From NCBI GenBank assembly GCA_025642065.1, contig JAODUP010000040.1, forward strand, positions 967,501-1,031,500: DNA of 64,000 nucleotides. Direction: 5' to 3'. A program made the position numbers and the translations under genes. Below are positions 1 through 12,192 of this stretch, piece by piece (position 1 is the stretch's first letter; each line of letters begins with the position of its first letter). The stretch is from Paralvinella palmiformis. Lineage: Eukaryota; Annelida; Polychaeta; Terebellida; Alvinellidae. The notes under the pieces were generated by a model, which saw only the letters and a program-made list of their open reading frames with translations, did no database searches and was not told the origin of the DNA.

Positions 1-1284
1 TATATCTAAGAGGTAACAACCCTATTCAGCTCCAATATCCACAGACGAACCCAAACAACACATTACCACAAACCGGCAAACCTTTTGCAAATGTTCAGTT
101 GTATGTCATGTTTATACAAGGCCGTAGCTATACTATACACCAGAGTCAAACTAATGGTTTATAGTTAGCCGAATAGACCCATATTAATGTCATTGTGTCC
201 CAAAGATTTGTTGTCATTTCGGATCATTTACTCTACTATCCGGTAAGGAGGCCAAGAAACTGTCAATATACAACACACAATGTTCACTTCAACGTGAACA
301 ACGCTCATTTATCCGGAGTCACTTAGAGGTGATGGATGAACATACCACAAATAAACAGAAATAAACTGGCAAATAAGAACTTCGACCAAGGACAGTAAAT
401 GATTGACTGTCAACAAATAGATAACATCATTGACTTGTATCAGTCAAGTTATAACACTGATCGGGGAGAGTCGTATATTGAAATTCGCCGATAGATTGTG
501 TTTTTCTTTATGTTAGATCCATGAGAGACGAGTATTAAAAGAGGCGAAACTAAATGAAATTTTTGCCGATCTGTTGTTAAACTTTTCTAAACGTCTTTAT
601 CATATGTTTAAATTATATATATATATATATATAATGATGTAATGACCCTTTATGAGGTTAAACATCGCTATTTTAATATACTTCTCGACGTCAGGGTCAC
701 AAAAGGTGAAGGATGTTTTAAAATTATGTTGGCTGTAATATAGATTTTTATCTCGAAAGTATCCAGAATGTTGCTATATCTGTCATTCTACGGGGTCTGT
801 ATTTGACGATGTTATCGTCAAATCCCAGAAGAAAGGTCTAGTTTTCTAGCTTCTTATCATTGATATTTGATTCACATAAATCTTTGACATGTAGACAAGT
901 ATCCCGAGGATCTTCATGGAATTAAACCAAGATCTTCTCACTGGCTAATCCTTTGGGTACGGGCAATAGCCGTCACTGTCCTAGATCCTGTATTTGTGGG
1001 AATCCCGCTCTCACCCCCCATCTCTCACTCCATCACCCCTCTCTCTCTTTCTCTCTCTCTCTCTTTCTGTCTGTGCCAGTGCCTTAACACCCACTGCTGA
1101 AGCACACTGATACACACCCAAGTTTCACCAGATCGAGGCTAATCAATGACTCGCCCACAGACAAGAAATATACACTTATAGCTAAATATTACATTTATAA
1201 CTTATTCCTATCACCTAACCTAATTGTATAGAATTGTGGATATGAAATTGTTTAGGTAATATCCACCAAGCTTAGCCACAGTTG
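1..1284. other. Non-coding flank, no gene seen
   Basis: I see no exon-like ORF or recognisable element here. There is a short (TA)n run near 615-632 and a pyrimidine-rich CT tract near 1036-1070. The stretch leads directly into the minisatellite. Confidence 0.5.
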
Positions 1285-2660
1285 GATCACTGGGTCCTCT
1301 CACCAGATCCCCTAAATATGTCCTCTCACTAGTCCCTCTCACTAAGTGCTCCCACTAGGGTATCTCACTAGGTCCTTTCACTATGTCCATTCATTACATC
1401 CTCTCACAAGGTCCTGTCACTAGGTCTGCTCACTGTGTCCTCTCACTAGGTCCTCTCACTAGGTCTACTCACTGTGTCCTCTCATTAGGTTCTATAGCTC
1501 TGTCTACTCACTATGTCTGCTTTCTAGGTCTACTCGCTATGTCTTCTCACTGGGTCCTCTCGCTATATCCTCTCGCTAGGTCTGCTCACTCGATCCTCTC
1601 ACTAGGCCCTGTAATTAGGTAATATTATTATGTATACTCCCTAGATCTGTTCACTAGATCTGTTCACCAGCTCTGCTCACTAGGTCCTCTCACTAGATCC
1701 TCTCACTATGTCAGCTCATTAGGTCCTCTCACTAGATCCTCTCACTAGATCCTCTCACCATATCCGCTCATTAGGTCCTCTCACTAGATCCTCTCACTAG
1801 ATCCTCTCACTAGATCCTCTCACTATGTCCGCTCATTAGGTCCTCTCACTAGATCCTCTCACTATGTTCGCTCATTAGGTCCTCTCACTAGATCCTCTCA
1901 CTAGGTCCTCTCACTAGATCCCCTCACTAGATCCTCTCACCATGTCCGCTCATTAGGTCCTCTCACTAGATCCTCTCACTAGATCCTCTCACTATGTCCG
2001 CTCATTAGGTCCTCTCACTAGATCCTCTCACTATGTTCGCTCATTAGGTCCTCTCACTAGATCCTCTCACTATGTCCTCTCACTAGATCCTCTCACTAGA
2101 TCCTTTCACTAGATCCTCTCACTAGATCCTCTCACTAGATCCTCTCACTAGATCCTCTCACTAGATCCTCTCACTAGGTCCACTCATTAGGTCCTCTCAC
2201 TAGATCCTCTCACTAGATCCTGTCACTAGGTCATCTCACTAAGTCCACTCATTAGATTCTCTCACTAGATCCTCTCACTAGATCCTCTCACTAGTCCTCT
2301 CACTAGATCCTCTCACTAGATCCTCTCACTAGATCCTCTCACTAGATCCTCTCACTATGTCCTCTCACTAGGTCCTCTCACTAGATCCTTTCACTAGATC
2401 CTCTCATTAGATCCTCTCACTAGATCCTTTCACTAGATCCTCTCATTAGATCCTCTCACTAGATCCTCTCACTATGTCCTCTCACTATGTCCTCTCACAT
2501 GGTCCTCTCACTAGGTCATCTCACTAAGTCCACTCATTAGATCCTCTCACTAGATCCTCTCACTAGATCCTCTCTAGATCCTCTCATTAGATCCTCTCAC
2601 TAGATCCTCTCACTAGTCCTCTCACTATGTCCTCTCACTAGGTCCGCTCATTAGGTCATC
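1285..2660. repeat. 13-bp minisatellite array with higher-order units
   Basis: About 1.35 kb of a 13-bp unit, consensus TCCTCTCACTAGA, repeated roughly one hundred times. The left part (1285-1650) is more diverged and the centre and right are more homogeneous. A variant block with ATGTCCGCTCATTAGG recurs at intervals between runs of the plain unit, for example near 1817, 1950, 1996 and 2036, giving a higher-order period. Since 13 is not a multiple of 3, long reading frames across it are accidental. Confidence 0.95.
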
Positions 2661-3032
2661 TGACCCTGATCATAAACATATAATATTTTTAGTAGGTGAC
2701 CTAAGGTAGCTCCACCCTATACTGTAATATATTAAGAAATCTTACTTTCTAGCTAACCTACTGTCACTGTCCCGTCAAATGAGGTAGCCATCATCATAAT
2801 GAGGGAACAAATAACATGAACAACTGAAAAACAACTGACATAATCCTTTTTTTAAACTTTTCGACGTTTTAAAGCAATTTCACGTATTCCAGTACAAATT
2901 TGTCAAATAATATATAGGCGATAAAAATATAGATAACCTTTCTCTTTCAGGATGAGTTAATCACATCCTCAGTACCATCTATTATATGTATATATTGTCT
3001 TGTGTTATCATATCTGTATTGTTGATGATAGG

Positions 3033-3034
<2 letters not shown>

Positions 3035-3106
<72 letters not shown>
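3035..3106. repeat. (TA)n microsatellite
   Basis: An uninterrupted run of about 35 TA dinucleotides. Confidence 0.95.
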
Positions 3107-3109
<3 letters not shown>

Positions 3110-3194
3110 TATTTATGTAAATTAGGACAGCGATCAGAGTCGAATTATTACACATATATTTATGGGTATGTTACAGAAATTGTAAGGATAATCG

Positions 3195-3335
3195 CACGCA
3201 CACGCACACGCACACACACACACACACACACAGACACACACCCTCACACTCACACTCACACACACACACATACACACGCATCCATGCACGCACGCACGCA
3301 TGCATGGATGCACACACACACACACACACACACAC
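3195..3335. repeat. Compound (CA)n/(GCAC)n microsatellite
   Basis: Alternating purine-pyrimidine tract of CA repeats interrupted by CGCACG, CCTCACACTCAC and a short palindrome around TGCATCCATGCACGCACG near 3278-3308. Confidence 0.9.
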
Positions 3336-3655
3336 ATTTTGAAGGATATAATATCTTTATTCTAAAATCATCCATAAATTTTGCACCATATTGTTTTCAG
3401 GACGTTTTGAAATATACACTTAAAATTTAACTGCGACATATTTAGTAGTTAATAAATAAATAAATAAATAGAATGCATTTCTCTGATTGAATATCAACTT
3501 CAATACATAAACCGTCAACGATAGCATTATTATCATTTTGATCAACTTCTAAATCAACAAGTCTTCTTTACATTAAGATCATTTCTAATATAAAACCAAA
3601 AGACACCTGCATTACATTTATAATCTTTTCGATACATTTTAAAGTCTTCATAGTG

Positions 3656-3694
<39 letters not shown>

Positions 3695-4351
3695 AGACTC
3701 GTCGCAATGGTATCTTGTGTAAAATGACCAATCCTACGCGTATTTTCCTGAAAAGCACCATAAATAATTGTTCTGATTTGATGTTACATCTCTGGTAAAT
3801 AACTTCGCATCACGGGAACTACTCCCAGTACCTATGTCATCTTATCCTGACATAGCATCCATACCACCTGTCTTCCACTGACAAGAAAGACATTCTAGAC
3901 ACTAAATAGTATAAGCTTCTTCGAATTATACAGTAATTCATCATTTCGAAATTAGCGTTAACTCGCACGAAATAAGTTTACAGAAAATCACTTGTGATAA
4001 GCCAGTAAAATTACTTCAGTGTAAAGTACGTAACAGTGGTCATGACATGTGCAGTAAATAGTGTCGAGTCGGTTCAGGAATTTGACGTTCGATGCTTGTT
4101 TGACTGGACAAAGCTGCTTAACAAAGCCCGATAGCATCTGATAATTAGAAAGATGGCAATCGGTAACGCCAATTAAAATAAATCTTTCCAGTCGAAAACT
4201 ATTAAAAGGATATATATATATATATATATGAATAATTGTTTGCGTTCGCAAAAGAATATATTCGCCAGGTGGGAGCACTTTATGGTGGCCAACTGGTGTT
4301 GCCCTGTATTACTTCAGTTCTTATAATGCTCAGTAAAGTTTCCTTTTAATG

Positions 4352-4384
<33 letters not shown>

Positions 4385-4467
4385 ACTCTTACACAATCCA
4401 GGCACTCAAGTCCCATTATAATATCCATATTCTAGTCTTGCGTGTCTATTTTCCTTAAGATTACACA

Positions 4468-6340
4468 GACGGGTATGATGAATATTTACTCTGCTTGAGT
4501 CTTATTAAGCAAATTATTAATGGTTTTCATTCCCCATATGTTTATTTTTTGGGTGATTTAAAATCTAATTTCAACCAAAGTAGTAGTAAGTTTAGTGAAG
4601 AATTTATCAGTTTGTGTAAGGAATACTCTTTATGTATTACACACAAAATGTTATTACTAAGTGATACCGTCACTCGGGTTGGTATGGCAAATGTAACCGC
4701 ATCATGGCTTAATCATTGTATAATCACTTTGTCTGGTCAACAATTGGTTCAAGGCTTACAAATGTTTAATGATTTTCTAAGTTTTGATCATATTCCCTTA
4801 ATTATCTGTGTGTATTAAAAGTAATAAGTTACACATTTATCCAATAACAACTGATACAAAAATAGTGAGATTAGTAATAAATATTAGAACTGGACAGGTG
4901 TGATATTAAGATATATAATAACATTACAAAGAAATTACAAGGCCAAATTACCATTCCTGTTGTAGTATGCCACATTGTTCTTATCGTGATGTAGACATTG
5001 ATCATTTCTAGACGTCTAATGTTGAAACCTTAAATTCCTGCATTCAAATGTGTATTCCACGTCATAATGTATCATCCAGGTTTAATATTCCTGGCTGTAA
5101 TGACCATGTTAAAGAGTCTCACGATGCAGCCAGAGAAGCATTTCTTTTGTGGCAATGTCACAATAAACTTCGACATTGTCCTATATATATATAATAGTAC
5201 GAGAAAAATCAGAGCTAATTTTAAATATACATTGCGTTCCTGTAAACAGAATAAAGAACTTATTAAATTAGCAATCCACTTAATTGATTTCTGGGGGGAA
5301 ATTCAAGCGTATGAACTATTCGAAATCGGTTCAAGCTAATTCTACTGATGGAGTTATTGGCGAACAAAGTATTGCAGAACCTTGAAAAAGTTATTATGAA
5401 AATATTTTTAACAATAAATAGTGATGTTTCAAATAAAGACTTCGACCTTGATACATGTTTTTCTTCTTCTTATATCCATCGTCCCTGCTGGAATATAGGC
5501 CGTTGATCAGTCTTCCAGAGTCGTCTGTCCTGGAGTTTCATAGGTCCTGACGATGAAGACCCTTCCACTTCCAGGCAAATGTTCTCCGTAAATTCTGTTA
5601 TCAATGTTTCTGTATCCAGTGGTTTTACGAGATCGAGAAGCTGGCCCCACTCTTAATCCTCCATCCGGGCTTGGAACCTGCCAAAAGCGGAGGTTTTGAT
5701 ACCTGTAATGGGCAAGAACTTTTTTAATGATAATTATTACAGATGAAGTAGAGAAAATAATTTGTAATCTCAAAATCTGTAAAGCCGATCGTCCCGATAT
5801 TTTGACTAGTGAATCCGTATTTTTTTCAAAATTTCAATATGTGCTTTATTTAATACAATGTCAAAACACAGTTACATATTTATATGCATGTATCTCTGCT
5901 ATAATGTTATAATCAGCCATTAAAAGATCATTAATTATTCGCCCATTGCCATAACTAATTGCATATCCAAGGTTTTTATTGTGTTTTATGGAATAGATTA
6001 GAAGAGTTTCTGCGGACACGTGACAGTCAATTCGTCTTTAAGCTTGGATACTCTACTAATATGCGTTCGTATATTTGGCATTAATTCATTGACTGTGATA
6101 AACAAAAATCTACAAGTGTGTTTAATTATTACATTTCTCGATGCTAGTAAAGCTTTCAATAAATTAATCACTGGATATTATGTAGAAAACTGATTGACAG
6201 ACATGTTCCATTGCATCTGGTCAAAATATTTGTTTTCTGGTAGCATCATCACACCATGTGTGTTCGATGGGGGTAAATCAATTTCAGATCATTTCAATGT
6301 TATTAACGGTTTGAAACAGGAAGGTACTCATCACCAAGGC
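4468..6340 (+). mobile_element. Degenerate LINE (APE endonuclease and RT remnants)
   Basis: Broken non-LTR retrotransposon. The stretch from 4468 reads as the C-terminal half of an APE endonuclease: a GDLKSNF segment stands where GDFNADL is usual, followed by FISLCKEYSLCI, SWLNHCIITLSG and a final FDHIPL (the usual SDHIPL). From 5060 a second frame gives the linker with NIPGCNDHVKESHDAAREA and FLLWQCHNKLRH. RT segments follow at 5740-5815 (LKICKADRPD, the usual LKxGKAxGPD) and at 6130-6330 (FLDASKAF, LIDRHVPLHL, NGLKQEG). Stops and frameshifts are frequent and the YxDD region is missing, so it is dead. A piece of a different LINE interrupts it at 5457-5715. Confidence 0.85.
5457..5715 (-). 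mobile_element. Small LINE-related fragment inserted in the 4.5-6.3 kb LINE
   Basis: The left half (5460-5540) resembles 51871-51955, the 3' end of the large minus-strand LINE at 51.87-54.59 kb: both have the CTTCTTC start, the ATATAGG..GTTGA..CAGTCTTCC block and GTCCTGG. Its minus-strand reading frame has the short segment VPSPDGGLRVG. It splits the linker and RT parts of the surrounding element, so it is the younger insertion. Confidence 0.55.
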
Positions 6341-6346
6341 TACGTA

Positions 6347-6390
6347 ATGTGTGTGTGTGTGTGTGTCAGCGCGCGCGCGCGCGCTGATGT
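6347..6390. repeat. (TG)n-(CG)n alternating tract
   Basis: A TG run passes into a pure CG run (6370-6383) and back into TG. Such alternating purine-pyrimidine DNA favours the Z form. Confidence 0.85.
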
Positions 6391-6508
6391 GTGCCAGTCT
6401 TATTTACCTTAAACTGTATCAGTGTAGTTAAAAACAATTGTTGTTTTCTCTGACCCTACACTATATAGACAATTATGTCGACCTTCTGTAAACAATCAAC
6501 ATTTCAGA

Positions 6509-6702
6509 TGATGATGATGATTGATGTTTTACGGCCACTTTTGTGCACAAGGTAGGCTAAATGGGCCGAGCGACCTCCAATGGTAATGAGGCGAAGTCAA
6601 AGACGAAACAACCTTTAGATATGCTCACGCCGAGGTTTGAACACGGGTGGTAGTGATCTGTAGTCCAACACGCTACCGCTAGACCACGGAGGCGCCCCCC
6701 GA
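6509..6702 (-). mobile_element. tRNA-derived SINE, family A, with 12-bp target duplication
   Basis: The tRNA-like head is at the right end and is read on the minus strand: an A-box-like TGGTCTAGCGGTAGCGTG followed by a B-box-like GTGTTCAAACCTC. The body contains TTTTACGGCCACTTTTGTGC and GGCTAAATGGGCCGAGCGACC. The 3' tail is (ATG)n/(TCA)n. CAACATTTCAGA flanks both sides (6497-6508 and 6703-6714), a clean target-site duplication. Other copies are at 26.83, 35.33, 42.45, 42.64 and 50.67 kb. Confidence 0.9.
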
Positions 6703-6749
6703 CAACATTTCAGAGAAGATAGTTATCACAGTCAGAACAAAATGAACGG

Positions 6750-7049
6750 ATGATAGCGCAGTTAGTTATAGCGTAGCACTCGTAGCCGAACGGTCGCGGG
6801 TTCGAGGCTCCGTAAACTGCAATGCTGTTATGTGGCGACTGGTTCACTCATCCATAAAAAAATAGTACCTGACAGGACGCGATGGGAATGTGTGAGTAAC
6901 GCTTTGCGCCTATAATGGCAGCATGCGTTGCATGCTCCCTTGGGCGTTGAGAAATGTACTGGGTGGAAACAGGTCTGATTCAGGGATAATAATACTTTAA
7001 ATATTATTGTAAAACGCCTTAGAGCAGCTTCTAGCTGACTAGGGCGCTT
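6750..7049 (+). mobile_element. tRNA-derived SINE, family B
   Basis: It starts with a tRNA-like head: A-box-like TAGCGCAGTTAGTTATAGCG and B box GGTTCGAGGCTCC. A body with GGCGACTGGTTCACTCATCC follows, then a tail AACGCCTTAGAGCAGC and CTAGGGCGCTTTATA, and then a (TA)n run. A minus-strand copy lies at 42850-43170 with the same order of parts, which defines the family within the window. Confidence 0.85.
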
Positions 7050-7051
7050 TA

Positions 7052-7107
<56 letters not shown>
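7050..7107. repeat. (TA)n microsatellite at SINE B 3' end
   Basis: Long TA run directly abutting the GGGCGCTTTATA tail of the family B SINE. Confidence 0.9.
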
Positions 7108-7109
<2 letters not shown>

Positions 7110-7525
7110 GTTTTCATTTAAAAATAAGCCTTACACTCACAAAAGAAAATAGGCTGTGAAATGAATTATTTTCCGATCGGCTGTGAAATGATTGCAAATT
7201 GTAAGCTGTGAAGTGACCGGGCTGCGAAATTTACAATTTCAAAGCTTTAAATTTTTTTATAGATATCATGAGTGCCCAATTAAAGTGTTAATTAGCAAAA
7301 GAGTATATATATGTTCATTTAACATATAGTAATAATATTAGCATTTCATTTCAGCCATGCGGCAAACATGTACACAATCACATGTGCACAACCAGAGAGT
7401 TTTTGATTATTTAGCAATTCTGACTCTCTGAGAAGAGCGCTGGTTCAAAATCCAAAATGGCGTGTCACAAGTAACACCTATATATATATAAGCTCTCTGC
7501 CTATACTTTTTCAAGAAGTGAGCTT

Positions 7526-7833
7526 CGTAAGTGGTCGAAACTTTTCCAGAGATTAATTTCTCGGCTCACAACATCGTGGGTGGATGACCACGTTAAATGG
7601 CGCTGCCGTCTCCACTGAATTATTTAAAATAAAGGGGGACGTTAAAAACCCTGAGGACGTAAAACACTCTGGCAGGGACCACCCTCCTGACCAGGGTATT
7701 TCGGCTCCATCTTTCCGTACTGCTCCCCTTTGAGTGGTGGGGGGTGAACTTTTCAACCACTCCAACATAGAGGCTGTGCCGAATAAGCGACAGCCTGGGG
7801 ATTCTACCCGAACAACAAAGCCAGACTTTTTCA
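7526..7833 (+). mobile_element. SINE family C, 5'-truncated copy
   Basis: It begins at the boundary of the tRNA-like head (GGTCGAAACTTTTCCAGAG) and contains the whole body: CTCGGCTCACAACATCG, ACCACGTTAAATGGCGCTGC, GGACGTTAAAAACCCTGAGG and CCATCTTTCCGTACTGC. The tail ATAGAGGCTGTGC...GGGGATTCT.CCCGAAC follows. The two minus-strand ORFs covering it are translations of the SINE, not genes. Confidence 0.85.
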
Positions 7834-7839
7834 AGATGC

Positions 7840-8450
7840 CATTTATGTAACTTTTTCAGCTTCAGTGATTGCAATTAACTCTTAACACAACAACAATGCC
7901 GAAGACTATATAGTTGTTGAAAGGCAGAGAGGGTTACGTTTTTATTACTAAACGGCCACTATGTTACATAAAGTGTCCTTGACATTATCGGCAATATACA
8001 GTAATACCCCGCTTTACGTTATTTCGGCCTACCTTAATTTCGCCTTAACGGCACTTTTCTATAGTAAATTTCAGTTCAGCGAACTTCATTACGTCCGATA
8101 CTACGTCACTCAGCTACGTCATAATAAAAGGAATTAACAGATAGAATAAGCTAAAACCAATTAAAATACAATTTAAAAAAACGCATTAAAAGCATAAAAA
8201 TACATGCAATCAAATATTTACATTCAAAGGCATGTTAAGTCATTTTTTAAGCATAAGACGCGTACGCCTAAAGCTGATTTCTATTTGATTGCCGTATATT
8301 TAAATGTTTTCAAAGAGGAAAAGTAGTTTGACTTCCCAGAGTCTAATCAAGACAGATGTCAAAGACAATCTAGTACAGAAAATTCTGATGATTCACTTAT
8401 GGATCAGCTTCTTAGGAGAATAACCAGAGATTTATTCTTTTCGGGAGGCA

Positions 8451-8498
<48 letters not shown>

Positions 8499-10910
8499 AT
8501 ACTTATATATTTGCCAAAAATATACGTACCCCCTCATTAAATTCATCACTAAAGAAATCATTTAAATAGATACGTATTACTTCTATTGTCGATCGCTATT
8601 TATCCCGAGTTTGATTTATTTTTTTATTTTTAAAGATTGTAAAAAGTGAAAATTATCTGGTACATGACGTCATCTTCGGGAAACATCAAAGGAGAACCAT
8701 ATAGTAATGGAGTCGACCGCAATGATCTCTTGCAAATGTTTTGCCAGAGATTATTTAATGGGAACTTGGGTTTTTGTTTCAGTGTTCTATCCTGTGAAGT
8801 ATACAAACATACCGACATCTCCCTGTGTTGTTGAGAACATCACACCAACAATGATCCTTGTCGAGGTTGGGAAATTTAGAAAGTTAGACAACTATTGCTG
8901 AAAATTGAGATAACGTTATTCGTGTTTTACCTCAGTTAACTTTATACTGATTTGGTGAATGCACTTATATCGAAATAATTGTACCATTTCAGTTATTCCG
9001 TCAGCACTCTCCATGAGCCATGCATAGCTGTCTAGTCTATTACCCAAAGGGTCTCCACTCATGAATCAAATCGGTTATAACCAGCAATCAAATATCTGCA
9101 AGTCTGCAATAAAATATCACCTGTCTGCTCCAAAATACGGCCCTTTAACTAGTTTAAGACAGCATTGTTATACTGCGCGACAAACATGCATTCATACATA
9201 TTCCATTCAGCTTCGTAATCAGCGAATCGTGACGAAATTTTCGAATGTTAACTCTTCCATGAAATGAACTTCGTCTGACCCAATCTCCGTTGTGCGACCC
9301 AAATATGCATAATGAAGATAGTAGGGTATACTGGCGGTGAAAAGACTGCGAGACCTTGAGCGCGAAACTAATGGCTGTTTAACTAAAAGCTTCTATGACT
9401 AAATGTAGAGAGAAATAGGCCAAACAGATCATAAGTTGTGCCAAGACACCAATTGTCAATCAGATTAATCTAGACTCGGCTATTGGCAAGGCAAAGACAT
9501 GCTTCACTGCTGTGTATGCAATACACAGAAAGTATTGGCTTAGACCTGTTAGAACGAGACTTTTGCTGGCCTGTGTACTGTGTCCAAGGGTCTATATCTA
9601 TACAGTTGGGAGTTGGTTGTCTCTTTGACACCGAGAAGGTCATTTTAGCATATAACAGGTTAAGCAGACGGATAGAGGAATTCTTCCACAGCAACAGGTA
9701 GGAACGTTTTAGGTTCGGTTATATGTGTGATATAAGGTGTTGTGGTTTGGATACTAGTGCAGATAGGCAAAAATAAACAAACGTGTTATTCTGCATGCGA
9801 AGTTTTGGTGCTACAAGTATTGTGGTTTGCTTAATTAATGCTGTATCCTGACAAATATATGCGGCATTGCGATGCATGGTGCAGTTACGCTGACTGTATG
9901 GTGCGATACAAATAACGCAGTAGAAATGTCATGGTTAAGTGGCACCATGAAAATTGCACGAGCATTGACGGCACCTTAGGAAAATTATTCTGTGACCCTA
10001 TGTCTGATACTAGTTAATATTGTGGTTGAGATGCTTTAAATGTAAATTTTTTATGCTTAAGAGATTTTATGCTTCACCGTCAGATATAACTTGCTTTGAG
10101 TAGAATACTAATAGTAGTGGATTCGAGCGGGGTGGGGGGTGGGCGGGTGCCCACTCTTCTTCCAGGCCTAGATCCGCCACTGCCAATAACAACATGTCGA
10201 GCAGTTGAATAAATGTTCTTGTTAATTTATGATGTAGCGATGTTATTGTTTTTAATACAAACTAATAAATGTCTGTTTTTTTACGGAGTAATATTAGCGC
10301 AGAGATCGCCAAAACTTTTTTGTTTATTGGTTTGTTTGGACGACCATGTTGACCTCGAGATCAATATATCACAGCCGAGAGGCCAAGAGGTGACTGACCT
10401 GATTGATGTTTATCAGGTAGAACCGAGTTAAAAATAGTTTATTTTTGGAGGATTTGATTATCAAATTCTAAGCGTTTAAATATATTTATAGCCGTACAAT
10501 GGTGATATATGGAGGTGGTACGCTACCCCTATACTTTAGTTATATATGGAGGTGATTATATACCCGTTATGTGGTAATGTGACATGTAGAGGTGAGAAAA
10601 ACAACGTACATTTACGTGTATCACACACACACACACACAGACACGTGAACATTTTATGTTCAATCCTCGAGGCATTATCATGTCTTCAAGTTGACATTTT
10701 ATTATTAGTAAATGAACTTTTGTGCACTAAATTGTCTATCTTAAACAAAGCCTTCGATCCACATATAATTACAATGTTGGTTGATATAAATACAAAAGAT
10801 GAATGACGTCAAAGGCCTTTAAAAACAGTTTTAAAAAGCCACCTATTTCATATAAACCTCAGAGTAAACCGCCGTTACCCACTACCATTAATTACATTAT
10901 AATACGCTAA

Positions 10911-10969
<59 letters not shown>

Positions 10970-11734
10970 CATACTGGTCACCTGTAGAGCTGATCTGGCT
11001 TAACTAGTATAATCTAAATCTACTTCGATCCAGAAATATGATAACAAACTTTATGAAGGGGGCGTGGTCTTCTGTGTGGTTCTCATAACGGCATCGCGAA
11101 TAAATAAACATTTTCATAGTTATCATCATCATCATCGATCCCATTGATGTTTTATCGATTTATCAATATGGATCTGTCTGATGTCAATAAATACACCTAC
11201 TCCTAACTGCTATTGATATTATATAATATCGATCATCTCCAATCGATCGAGTGAAAATATACTTTCTGTCAAAAAGATCACTGATTTATAACCGTTAAAC
11301 TTTTTGTTGTTGTTATTCTATCTAACATCTATTATGCACCTGTTTGATTCATTTGAATAAAATAAACAAGTTTAGTTTTACAATTTCTCCACCGACAGAC
11401 CCCAATAACAACGTCCATCGATTCAGAATAATTACATTCATTGACGTTGTTTAGGGATTAACGATAGCTTCTTTTAAATAAACCTTTTTTAACTGGTCTG
11501 TTTATTTAATAGGAAACATATTAGTTAATATTGATTTATTAATGTGATGGCGGACAGAGGAGGGAAGTCGGGTAACAGGTACAAAACTTGAAAAGAATGG
11601 ACTGTGTGTAGTAGAGTGATATATTATTGTTACTTATGCTGAATGGAGATACTGTAGCCCACACCCCATATACCTGTGATATATAATGATATGTTATGTA
11701 ATAGATATAGTGTTAGATATAGTCCAGCTGTGTT

Positions 11735-11768
<34 letters not shown>

Positions 11769-11877
11769 GGAGGGGGGAGTAGGATAATTATACTCTATCT
11801 GTGATGACGCCCTGACTTCTCATCCGATGTTAAATCATATTACACGGTAATATATTTACATAATGTCTTGAAATATG
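7840..11877. other. Non-coding stretch, no gene recognised
   Basis: Contents I can name are (TA)n at 8451-8491 and 10913-10966, a short (AC)n at 10623-10638, (GT)n(GA)n at 11738-11769, and a CAGTAATACCCCGCTTTACG motif at 7999-8018. That motif resembles the end of a pogo/Tigger-type DNA transposon, but I did not find its partner. ORFs of 62-74 codons near 8.7 and 9.5 kb look like chance frames. Confidence 0.45.
10913..10966. repeat. (TA)n microsatellite
   Basis: About 26 uninterrupted TA units. Confidence 0.95.
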
Positions 11878-11887
11878 AAGAATGATT

Positions 11888-12182
11888 AGTGAACTCCGGT
11901 GGCCTAGCGGTTAAGCACCCGGCACTTGGTGTCAACGGTCACAGGTTCGAACCCCGTAAGAGGTCGAAACTTTTCCAGAGATTAATTTCTCGGCTCACAA
12001 CATCGTAGGTGGCTGAGACCACGTTAAATGGCGCTGTCGTCTCCACTGAATTATTTAAAATAAAGGGGCTCCATCTTTCCGTACTACCCCCCTTTGAGTG
12101 GTGGGGAGAATTTTAACCACTCCAACATAGAGGCTGTGCTGAATAAGCGCCAGCCTGGGGATTCTCCCCGAATGCCAAAGCC
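11888..12182 (+). mobile_element. SINE family C, full-length head, 10-bp target duplication
   Basis: It keeps the tRNA-like head: A-box-like TGGCCTAGCGGTTAAGCACC and B box GGTTCGAACCCC. The family C body follows, with an internal deletion that removes the GACGTTAAAAACCCTGAGG part. The tail ends GGGGATTCTCCCCGAATGCC. AAGAATGATT flanks it at 11878-11887 and 12183-12192. Confidence 0.9.
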
Positions 12183-12192
12183 AAGAATGATT

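Larger units (their letters stand above)
2661..4467. other. Non-coding stretch rich in microsatellites
   Basis: No gene recognised. It holds (TA)n at 3035-3106, a compound CA/CG tract at 3195-3335, (TAAA)n near 3450-3470, (TA)n at 3657-3691, a short (TA)n near 4210-4229 and (AC)n at 4353-4382. ORFs in this stretch are low-complexity translations of these tracts. Confidence 0.6.

Noticed and set aside
1383..1622. 79-codon plus-strand ORF
   Set aside because: Translation of the 13-bp minisatellite.
1285..2660. CRISPR array
   Set aside because: The 13-bp units are contiguous without unique spacers, and the genome is eukaryotic.
3134..3337. Cys/Val-rich minus-strand ORF
   Set aside because: Translation of a CA/CG microsatellite.
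6509..7049. tRNA genes
   Set aside because: The A and B boxes belong to SINE heads (here and at 12, 27, 35, 42-43 and 58-59 kb); no cloverleaf with a proper acceptor stem was seen.
7553..7874. Two overlapping minus-strand ORFs
   Set aside because: They translate a truncated SINE C; the same peptides recur at 58.3-59.4 kb in other SINE copies.
8646..8901. Overlapping 62-64 codon ORFs on both strands
   Set aside because: Some Cys-rich content but no recognised family, no splice or poly(A) support, and open in both strands.
9470..9701. ORFs open on both strands
   Set aside because: Mirror frames over the same DNA, no domain, no gene signals.
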